DNA of 11,278 nt from JANMZO01 sp031383405 (GTDB lineage Bacteria; Actinomycetota; Acidimicrobiia; Acidimicrobiales; JANYDT01). Positions within the stretch are counted from its first letter, which is position 1. Every line of letters begins with the position of its first letter. Of this stretch, positions 6,415-11,278 are shown piece by piece. Under the pieces are notes generated by a model that did no database searches, was not told the DNA's origin, and saw only the letters and a program-made list of their open reading frames with translations. The position numbers and the translations under genes are program-made. The stretch covers positions 1 to 11,278 of the forward strand of contig JANMZO010000261.1 in NCBI GenBank assembly GCA_031383405.1. The letters run 5' to 3'.

Positions 6415-6909
6415 ATGAGCACCGCCACCCACGTCGTCGAGCAGGGCGACACATCGGAACACTTCCCGCTGTTTGACGCCCATGACCGGCAGTATCTTCT
6501 GGTCGCCCTTGGGCTGGGCTTTTTGACCGCCATCGAAGTAGGCCTGTCCTACGCCGGCTTGAAACACGCGACGCTGGCGCTTCCACTTCTTGCATTGGCC
6601 GCCATCAAGTTCATCATCGTCGCGGGCTTCTTCATGCACCTGAAGCTCGACTCACCGGTGTTTCGGCGCTTGTTCATCATGGGGGCAATCCTGGCCGGCT
6701 TCTGCTACATCGCCGTGCTCTCGGCCTTCAATGTGTTCCACGGCTTTGCGCACTGGCTCATCTTCGTCGGTTTCAGTCTGGTTCTTCTGGTCGTGTGGGT
6801 CTTCTCGGGCGGCACGATTGACGACCCCGAACATGACGACCCCGAGCACACCCATCCCGAGCACGATCATGCCGAGCACGATCATGGCGGTCACGCTCCC
6901 GCCCATTGA
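6415..6909 (+). CDS. ctaF: Cytochrome c oxidase subunit IV with His-rich C-terminal tail
   Basis: This is a 164-residue small subunit of the prokaryotic COX4 family with four predicted helices (about 27-47, 54-76, 83-104, 110-130). The family signature is IKFIIVAGFFMHLKLDS (64-80). The start is ATG 6415, five bases after AAGGAA (6405-6410); the longer frame back to 6331 runs through ctaE and is not real. Residues 136-164 form a tail of repeating (D/H)-x-E-H units with nine histidines, likely able to bind metal ions, built partly from an exact 15-bp tandem repeat. Most homologues end near the last helix, so the tail is an addition. It may buffer Cu or Zn near the assembling oxidase, but that is inference. 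Confidence 0.92.
   Translation: MSTATHVVEQGDTSEHFPLFDAHDRQYLLVALGLGFLTAIEVGLSYAGLKHATLALPLLALAAIKFIIVAGFFMHLKLDSPVFRRLFIMGAILAGFCYIAVLSAFNVFHGFAHWLIFVGFSLVLLVVWVFSGGTIDDPEHDDPEHTHPEHDHAEHDHGGHAPAH
6857..6886 (+). repeat. 15-bp tandem repeat inside ctaF
   Basis: CCGAGCACGATCATG is repeated exactly at 6857-6871 and 6872-6886, with weaker copies upstream from about 6825. The period is a multiple of three, so copy changes would lengthen or shorten the His-rich tail in steps of five residues without a frameshift. Confidence 0.8.
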
Positions 6910-6967
6910 TCCCGGTCGGCGGTCCCGATCGGGCGTGCCGATTCCGCTCGGGTCGGACTCTCCTGGA

Positions 6968-7006
6968 CGACAACACCAGTCGACAACACCAGTCGACAAC
7001 ACCGGT
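6968..7006 (+). repeat. Three tandem 13-bp copies upstream of the ctaG-like gene
   Basis: CGACAACACCAGT is exact at 6968-6980 and 6981-6993, and a third copy at 6994-7006 differs by one base (CCGGT). They lie in the 158-base gap between ctaF and the next start, about 62 bases before ATG 7068. The period is not a multiple of three, so this is not coding. The spacing is near a helical turn and a quarter, possible for a protein-binding array. The rest of the gap holds GC-rich dyads such as CCCGATCGGG (6924-6933) and no clear terminator. Confidence 0.75.
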
Positions 7007-7051
7007 CTCGTTGGATCCTCGCCGATTTGTTGGCTCAACTGTTTGAACTGC

Positions 7052-7057
7052 GGAAAG
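7052..7057 (+). promoter_or_regulatory. Ribosome binding site for the ctaG-like gene
   Basis: GGAAAG lies ten bases before ATG 7068 and supports this start over the in-frame TTG at 7062. Confidence 0.5.
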
Positions 7058-7067
7058 CTGTTTGCTA

Positions 7068-8054
7068 ATGGACCTCGCCTCAGTGTTCGCTGAAACCACC
7101 GTGTCGCTACGATTCCACCCGCACGCCTCGGTGCTGCTCGTCATGGGGGGAGTAGCCGTGTTCTACTGGTGGGCGTTCACCCGCCTCGGGCCGAAAGAAG
7201 TGCAGACAGGCGAAGCGGTTTCGACCCCCCGTCAGCGCAATTGGATCGTCTTCGGGTTCGTCGCCACGTTCGTCTTTTCCTACTGGCCGCTTCACGACGT
7301 TGCCGAGAAGTACCTCTTTCTCGCGCACATGACTCAACACACGGTGTTCACGCTGGTGGCACCGGCCTGCTTCCTGCTCGGCTCACCCCCGTGGCTGTGG
7401 CGATGGGCGCTTCGAAACCGGGCGCTTCGCTCCTTCACGCGCTTCGGTGCCAAGCCGGTCGTTGCGCTTATGGTCTTCAACACCCTCATCGCCGTGACGC
7501 ACTATCCGAGCGTCGTTGAGCGAAGCCTCCACAGTGAGGTCTTCCACTTCTCGGTCCACTTCGTGCTCTTCGCCAGTGCGACACTCATGTGGATTCCGGT
7601 GATCAATACGCACCCCGACCTCCCCCGGCTGCGTACGCCGGTCAAGATGATGTACCTGTTCGCGCAGTCAATTGTGCCGACGGTGCCGGCATCGTTTCTC
7701 ACGTTTTCCTCGACCCCGCTGTACCGGACCTACCTCGAAGCACCACGCATGATCCATGGTCTTGACGCGGTGGGTGATCAACAGATCGCAGCGGCGATCA
7801 TGAAGCTCGGCGCCGGATTCCTGTTGTGGTCGGTGGTCGCCGGCCTCTTTGTGCGATGGTGGCAAGACTCACGTGACGGCCTCGAAGATGACCGTTCGTT
7901 GTCGGAATCGGCGATCTCCATCCCCCGCAAGCCGGTGGGTAGGCCGCAGATCGCCGGGATGACAATTGCCGGTAAGCGGGTCGTTCCTGAAGTGCTCACC
8001 TGGGAATCGGTGAAGGCCGAGTTCGATGTGATCGACGCGACCCAACAACCTTGA
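7068..8054 (+). CDS. ctaG: Cytochrome c oxidase assembly factor, CtaG (caa3) family
   Basis: This 328-residue polytopic membrane protein of the CtaG_caa3 family is needed in Bacillus for assembly of caa3 oxidase, probably in copper-site formation; it is not related to Cox11, which shares the name ctaG in proteobacteria. About seven helices are visible between residues 20 and 262. Family hallmarks are AHMTQHTVFTLVAPACFLLGSP (H87 and H91), THYP (H145), the histidine pair H160 and H164, and GDQQIAAAIMKLGAG near 236-250. The histidines and methionines at helix ends are candidate copper ligands. A cytoplasmic tail of about 65 residues follows the last helix. The gene lies 158 bases after ctaF, behind the triple 13-bp repeat, so it may have its own promoter. 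Its product is expected to act on the CtaC/CtaD proteins encoded just upstream. Confidence 0.92.
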   Translation: MDLASVFAETTVSLRFHPHASVLLVMGGVAVFYWWAFTRLGPKEVQTGEAVSTPRQRNWIVFGFVATFVFSYWPLHDVAEKYLFLAHMTQHTVFTLVAPACFLLGSPPWLWRWALRNRALRSFTRFGAKPVVALMVFNTLIAVTHYPSVVERSLHSEVFHFSVHFVLFASATLMWIPVINTHPDLPRLRTPVKMMYLFAQSIVPTVPASFLTFSSTPLYRTYLEAPRMIHGLDAVGDQQIAAAIMKLGAGFLLWSVVAGLFVRWWQDSRDGLEDDRSLSESAISIPRKPVGRPQIAGMTIAGKRVVPEVLTWESVKAEFDVIDATQQP

Positions 8055-8185
8055 ACGTGCGCCCTGAGGTTTGTGTCCACGTTTCGCGTTGTATGCGTGT
8101 CAAAACGTGGACATGAATGTGCGCCGTGAGGTTTGTGTCCACGTTTCGCGTTGCATACGTGTCAAAACGTGGACATGAATGTGCG
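8052..8185 (+). repeat. 62-bp direct repeat, two copies plus a partial third, each palindromic
   Basis: Copy one (8052-8113) and copy two (8114-8175) match at 58 of 62 positions. The first ten bases of a third copy follow at 8176-8185. Copy one begins on the stop codon of the ctaG-like gene. Each copy contains an 11-bp perfect inverted repeat. The element fills the gap between two convergent operons and is probably a dispersed repetitive palindrome; coding potential is limited to a 21-codon frame that I do not consider real. Confidence 0.9.
8074..8175. terminator. Two strong stem-loops between convergent genes
   Basis: TGTCCACGTTT (8074-8084) pairs with AAACGTGGACA (8103-8113), and the same stem recurs at 8136-8146 with 8165-8175. 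Both loops are 18 bases. Neither strand shows a T-run after the stem, so a classical intrinsic terminator is not present. The location between converging genes makes a bidirectional transcription barrier plausible. Confidence 0.45.
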
Positions 8186-8211
8186 GAGCGCCACGGGTTT
8201 GTGGAGGAGCG

Positions 8212-9261
8212 CTACCTCGGGGCTACCCGTTTGATAGCGGCGCGTAGTTCGGCTTCGTCGATGACGTTGTCGTAGCGGGCCGCCACCCTACCGTTGCGGT
8301 CGACGACAAAGACCCATGGTTCATGTCCGTCACCGTTGCCGTCGATCCAACGGACAACCCACGGGTTCAGGCGGGTGCCGGCTGCGTTGTCGAACTTCTC
8401 GAATACCTCGAGGTGCACGAACGCGATATCACCGTGATCGGAGGATTTCTCGTTGGCGATCGCGTCGATGAGATCGGTGATTGGACCGCAGAACTTGCTC
8501 TGGCAGTAAACGGGAGTAGAGATCACTACGACGAATGGACGACGGTCCTTCAGCAGGTTGTTGATCACGTCCCGGTGAAGCACCGGGTCGGCCAACTCGT
8601 CGCCCATACCGTTCGGGCCCGATCGACTGTCCAGCACTTCACGAGGCACCGAAGATCTGTCGGTGGGGTTGTCGGTAGCAGGGACCGACTGGCCGACGTC
8701 GGGCACGCGGGCTTCGGCAACGGCATCAACGGCCGACTGGGCCAACCGGGTTGCCTTCGCCCCTGGCTTGAGCACGTCAATCGTCCACAGACCGGCCTTC
8801 GGGAGCGTCACGTCGTGGGCCGCGTAGACGCCGATACCTTGGCTGGGTCGACCAATCTTCGCTTCATCACCGGTTGGGACGCTGCCCGGAAGGGGAAGGT
8901 ACCGTGCGGTCGCGATGATCTCAGGAACGGACGCGGGATCGTCGGCCAGCCTGAACACCATGTCGACGCTCCCGCCGTGGAGAATCCGGCCATCAGTGGT
9001 GCTCAGGCCAACCATGATCCGCTGCGGCTTTCCGGCGATCACCTCAAAGCTCGCCGTCTCGGCGAACAGTTCGTCGGGCCCGCCGTTGCCGACCGATACC
9101 CCATCAGTCGACGATTTCGACGAGTTGGAGTCCGACCCACACCCTGCCACGCTCAGACCGACCGCGACCATGACAGCCGCGAGGCGGAGTCTCCGGAGGC
9201 GCAGGCCCGCCGCACCCGTCCGGTATCGGTTGCGCCGCGACAGACTGTTCTTCATTCCCAT
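8212..9261 (-). CDS. Lipoprotein with N-terminal beta-rich domain and C-terminal thioredoxin-like domain
   Basis: This 349-residue protein has an Arg-rich start, a hydrophobic stretch (28-39) and lipobox VAGC with C41, so it should be tethered outside the membrane. Residues about 70-165 look like an Ig-like beta domain (GKPQRIMVGLST, later AGLWTIDVLKPG). A linker follows, then a thioredoxin-like domain from about 225 with C253-QSKF-C258 in TPVYCQSKFCGP and a cis-proline-type loop EPWVFVVDRNGRV (P315). The CX4C spacing is longer than the usual CXXC, so disulfide exchange or metal binding are both possible. ATG 9261 has a good ribosome site (GAGGG, seven bases away); ATG 9255 would give an ATGA overlap with the permease and is the alternative. 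It is the last gene of the ABC operon. No specific substrate can be assigned. Confidence 0.78.
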   Translation of the reverse strand: MGMKNSLSRRNRYRTGAAGLRLRRLRLAAVMVAVGLSVAGCGSDSNSSKSSTDGVSVGNGGPDELFAETASFEVIAGKPQRIMVGLSTTDGRILHGGSVDMVFRLADDPASVPEIIATARYLPLPGSVPTGDEAKIGRPSQGIGVYAAHDVTLPKAGLWTIDVLKPGAKATRLAQSAVDAVAEARVPDVGQSVPATDNPTDRSSVPREVLDSRSGPNGMGDELADPVLHRDVINNLLKDRRPFVVVISTPVYCQSKFCGPITDLIDAIANEKSSDHGDIAFVHLEVFEKFDNAAGTRLNPWVVRWIDGNGDGHEPWVFVVDRNGRVAARYDNVIDEAELRAAIKRVAPR

Positions 9262-9977
9262 CGAAACACCCTCGCTGCCAATACCGGCATGAGCAGCGCC
9301 CAGATTAGGAGCACCACCCACGCCTGGCCCGGAACCGACATGCCCTGGGTCATGGAACCGTGAAGCACATCTGACAGCGCGGAGCTCGGAAGCAACCGGG
9401 CGATCGTACGAACCGCGGCCGGCAATTTGGTGAGCGGGATCACCATCCCGCTGATCAGGAGGAGGAGCAGGTACAAACCGTTCGCCCCGGCGAGTGTCTT
9501 CTCCGCCGACCAGGTGCCGGCCATCGTCATACCGATTCCGCTGAACGCGGCGGTCCCGAGGACGACTCCGATCACCGCCACGCCCAGGCCGCTGACCGGT
9601 GGCCGCCACCCGAGTGCCAAGCCGACAGCGGTCAAAATGACGACCTGGACCAACTCGACGACCACGATGGCCGCGGTTTTGGCGAGCAGAAGGTTTGTGC
9701 GCCCGAGCGGAGTCGTGCCGAGGCGCTTCAGCACACCGTACTGCCGTTCGAATCCGGTCGAAATCGCCAGGCTGACCATGGCCGTCGACATGACCGCAAG
9801 AGCGAGTATCCCGGGGGTGAGGAAGTCGACCGGATCGTCGGTCGTGGTCGGGAGAACGTCGACGAGCGAGAAGAACGCCAGCAGCATGACCGGGATGCCC
9901 AACGTCAACAACAGCGACTCACCCCGCTTGAGGGTCATGCGGACTTCGGCCTGCATCTGGGCGGCGAGTGGGCTCAC
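9252..9977 (-). CDS. ABC-2 type transporter permease
   Basis: This 241-residue membrane protein has about six helices (residues 21-42, 52-75, 97-122, 130-153, 164-184, 218-236), the layout of ABC-2 permeases such as DrrB. The stretch GFERQYGVLKRLGTTPLGR (75-93) is the cytoplasmic coupling region common in this family. The start is GTG 9977, overlapping the ATPase stop by four bases (GTGA), which indicates coupled translation. It should pair with the ATPase encoded directly upstream to export a hydrophobic molecule or to move a cofactor across the membrane. Substrate cannot be read from sequence; drug, lipid and NosY-like maturation roles are all compatible. Confidence 0.9.
   Translation of the reverse strand: MSPLAAQMQAEVRMTLKRGESLLLTLGIPVMLLAFFSLVDVLPTTTDDPVDFLTPGILALAVMSTAMVSLAISTGFERQYGVLKRLGTTPLGRTNLLLAKTAAIVVVELVQVVILTAVGLALGWRPPVSGLGVAVIGVVLGTAAFSGIGMTMAGTWSAEKTLAGANGLYLLLLLISGMVIPLTKLPAAVRTIARLLPSSALSDVLHGSMTQGMSVPGQAWVVLLIWALLMPVLAARVFRWE
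9269..9273 (-). promoter_or_regulatory. Ribosome binding site within the permease end
   Basis: GAGGG on the - strand lies seven bases before ATG 9261 and inside the permease coding sequence. It favours 9261 as start of the lipoprotein. Confidence 0.45.
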
Positions 9978-11011
9978 GGTGCGCTTCCACCCGAGCCGGT
10001 GCCGGTGGGTCCGCCGCCGGTCCGGTTGCTACGACCGCGGCGTTGAGAGCGCGGCGACCCGGGCGCGACGGCACGGGTCTGCGCAGCGTCGTCGGCCGAT
10101 CGGGTCAAGCGAAGGAACACGTCCTCGAGCGACTGGCGCCCCGCACGGAGATCAGCCAGCGAATGGTTGTGCGCAGCGAGCCACGCGGTCAGGGCAGCTA
10201 CGTTCGCGGGTGTCGGTGCACATGCCACCGTGAACTCGCCCGGCTGGGTCGATTCGACGGTCGCCTTCATGTGTGTGGCCAACGCAGAGGTGTCGAGACC
10301 CGCCGGGCCTCCGAAACGGATCGCGGCTGGTTCGCCTCCCGACATCAACTGTTCGGGACTCCCGTCGGCGATGAGCTTCCCGTGGTCGATGATGAGAATG
10401 CGGTCGCTGAGCCGCTCGGCTTCGTCGAGATCGTGAGTGGTCAACAGCACACACACTCCCTCGCCCCGAAGTTCGCGGATTATGTCACGCACGACCAGTC
10501 GGGCCGATGGATCCACCCCGGCGGTTGGTTCGTCGAAGAAGGCCACCTCAGGGCGACCCACGATGGCGAGAGCGAGTGAGAGGCGTTGCTGCTCACCACC
10601 GGAGAGTCGTCGCCACGGTGTCGTGGCGACGGATCCGAGTCCAACCCGCTCAAGCAGTGCGTCGGGATCTTGGGCACGCACGCCGTAGTACGACGCGAAA
10701 AGCCGTAGGGCGTCGCGACTGTGCATGGTCACGTAGACGCCGTTGCGCTGCAGCATGACCCCGATCCGTGGGGCCAACTGCTTGGCGTCGCGGCGGGGGT
10801 CGAGACCCAGAACCCGGGCCGAACCCGAGGTCGGGATGCGATACCCCTCCAGTGTCTCGACGGTCGATGTCTTTCCCGCCCCGTTCGGACCAAGGAGCGT
10901 CAGCACCCGACCGGCTTCCTCGGTGAAGGAGATCCCGTCGACCGCTGTCACGGGGTTGGGTTGCGACGGATAGCGGACAACAAGATCCGTGACCTCCAGA
11001 GCACTCCCCAT
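9974..11011 (-). CDS. ABC transporter ATP-binding protein (DrrA/CcmA-like)
   Basis: This 345-residue ATPase drives the permease that follows. Numbered from ATG 11011, it has Walker A GPNGAGKT (41-48), Q-loop Q88, signature LSGGEQQR (136-143), Walker B VAFFDEP with D160 and E161, D-loop AGVDP and switch histidine H193 (TTHD). All catalytic elements are intact. The C-terminal part (about 230-305) includes LEDVFLRLT, typical of ATPases that serve ABC-2 permeases. A low-complexity tail rich in Arg, Ser and Gly covers the last 35 residues. ATG 11011 is preferred over an in-frame TTG at 11020; no strong ribosome site is seen, so a leaderless or short-leader transcript is possible. It is the first gene of a three-gene operon, divergent from the SDR gene. 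Confidence 0.95.
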   Translation of the reverse strand: MGSALEVTDLVVRYPSQPNPVTAVDGISFTEEAGRVLTLLGPNGAGKTSTVETLEGYRIPTSGSARVLGLDPRRDAKQLAPRIGVMLQRNGVYVTMHSRDALRLFASYYGVRAQDPDALLERVGLGSVATTPWRRLSGGEQQRLSLALAIVGRPEVAFFDEPTAGVDPSARLVVRDIIRELRGEGVCVLLTTHDLDEAERLSDRILIIDHGKLIADGSPEQLMSGGEPAAIRFGGPAGLDTSALATHMKATVESTQPGEFTVACAPTPANVAALTAWLAAHNHSLADLRAGRQSLEDVFLRLTRSADDAAQTRAVAPGSPRSQRRGRSNRTGGGPTGTGSGGSAP

Positions 11012-11041
11012 GACACCCAAACGCTACTGGCAACGGCTTCT

Positions 11042-11084
11042 CGGTTTGAACACAAACCGACGACAGTTGTCGGTTTGTGGTCAA
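11042..11084. promoter_or_regulatory. Three-arm palindrome in the divergent intergenic region
   Basis: CACAAACCGAC (11051-11061) is a perfect inverted repeat of GTCGGTTTGTG (11069-11079) with a 7-base gap, extended by TTGA/TCAA (11046-11049 and 11081-11084). A further CGGTTTG at 11042-11048 can pair with the same central arm (CAAACCG 11053-11059). It sits in the 118-base gap between divergent starts at 11011 and 11130, a typical place for a dimeric repressor operator. I see no convincing -10/-35 pair in the gap. Confidence 0.6.
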
Positions 11085-11129
11085 AGCGATGGATTGGCTC
11101 TCCCGGAACGGACCCTGCGACACTGCGCC

Positions 11130-11278
11130 ATGGACGAACTTCGCGCAAAGACGGCATTCATCACAGGCGGCGCATCCGGCATTGGACTCGCGACGGCGCA
11201 CCTACTCGGGGCCGAGGGTATGAACCTGGTTGTCGCTGATGTCGAAGAGGCGGCGCTGGCCACTGCGGAAGTGGCGCT
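11130..11278 (+). CDS. Short-chain dehydrogenase/reductase, N-terminal fragment (runs off window)
   Basis: The first 49 codons are visible from ATG 11130. KTAFITGGASGIGLATAHLL carries the Rossmann TGxxxGIG dinucleotide motif of classical SDR enzymes. VVADVEEAAL follows, where the acidic residue after the second strand usually indicates NAD(H) preference. The substrate cannot be inferred because the catalytic Ser/Tyr/Lys lie beyond the window. It is divergent from the ABC operon and shares the palindromic intergenic region. No good ribosome site is seen before the ATG, so translation may be leaderless. Confidence 0.9.
   Translation, partial: MDELRAKTAFITGGASGIGLATAHLLGAEGMNLVVADVEEAALATAEVA

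Noticed and set aside
7043..7071. Promoter-like TTGAAC and TAATGG 17 bases apart before ctaG
   Set aside because: The -10 box would overlap the start codon and place transcription start inside the gene, in conflict with the ribosome site at 7052-7057.
8113..8178. 21-codon frame in the 62-bp repeat
   Set aside because: It merely reflects the repeat unit, has no ribosome site, and the repeat period of 62 shifts frame between copies.
8052..8185. CRISPR array
   Set aside because: The two copies are directly adjacent without variable spacers, and there are no cas genes.
8323..9363. 346-codon open frame on the + strand
   Set aside because: It is antisense to the lipoprotein gene, which has a signal peptide, lipobox and thioredoxin-like domain.
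9262..9609. Upstream extension of the lipoprotein frame to 9609
   Set aside because: It would run through the permease gene; the added residues are low-complexity and precede a clear lipoprotein signal peptide.

Overview
The window looks like a chromosomal segment of a high-GC actinobacterium, most likely a deep-branching lineage such as Acidimicrobiia. This assignment is inferred from protein style, GTG/ATG starts and gene content; no rRNA or marker gene is present. It carries a respiratory locus on the + strand (about 1-8054), a convergent three-gene ABC-transporter operon on the - strand (8212-11011), and the first 49 codons of a divergent SDR oxidoreductase (11130 to the window edge).

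Left part (1-1760): the C-terminal end of a divergent heme-copper oxidase subunit I, a divergent subunit III-like protein that has lost the family's conserved polar residues, and an unrecognised seven-helix membrane protein. Together they look like the tail of a second, non-canonical oxidase cluster.

Middle part (1843-8054): a membrane-anchored TlpA-like thioredoxin followed by a complete caa3-type cytochrome c oxidase set: ctaC (CuA subunit II, a lipoprotein fused to cytochrome c), ctaD (subunit I with all heme and CuB ligands), ctaE (subunit III), ctaF (subunit IV with a His-rich tail) and a ctaG-family assembly factor. The thioredoxin plausibly keeps the CuA cysteines reduced for copper loading, CtaG helps assembly, and CtaC-CtaF form the enzyme that passes electrons from cytochrome c to oxygen.

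Right part: ATPase, ABC-2 permease and a two-domain lipoprotein with a C-terminal thioredoxin-like fold (CX4C) overlap by 4 to 10 bases and are probably co-translated. Their substrate is unknown; a role in oxidase maturation or redox is possible, but a drug or lipid exporter role is equally compatible.

Non-coding signals are the most unusual part: a 12-bp-period triplet motif and a possible 32-codon leader between ctaC and ctaD, three tandem 13-bp copies before ctaG, a duplicated 62-bp palindromic element between the convergent operons with mutually complementary loop bases, and a three-arm palindrome in the divergent ABC/SDR promoter region. No tRNA, rRNA, CRISPR array or insertion sequence was seen.
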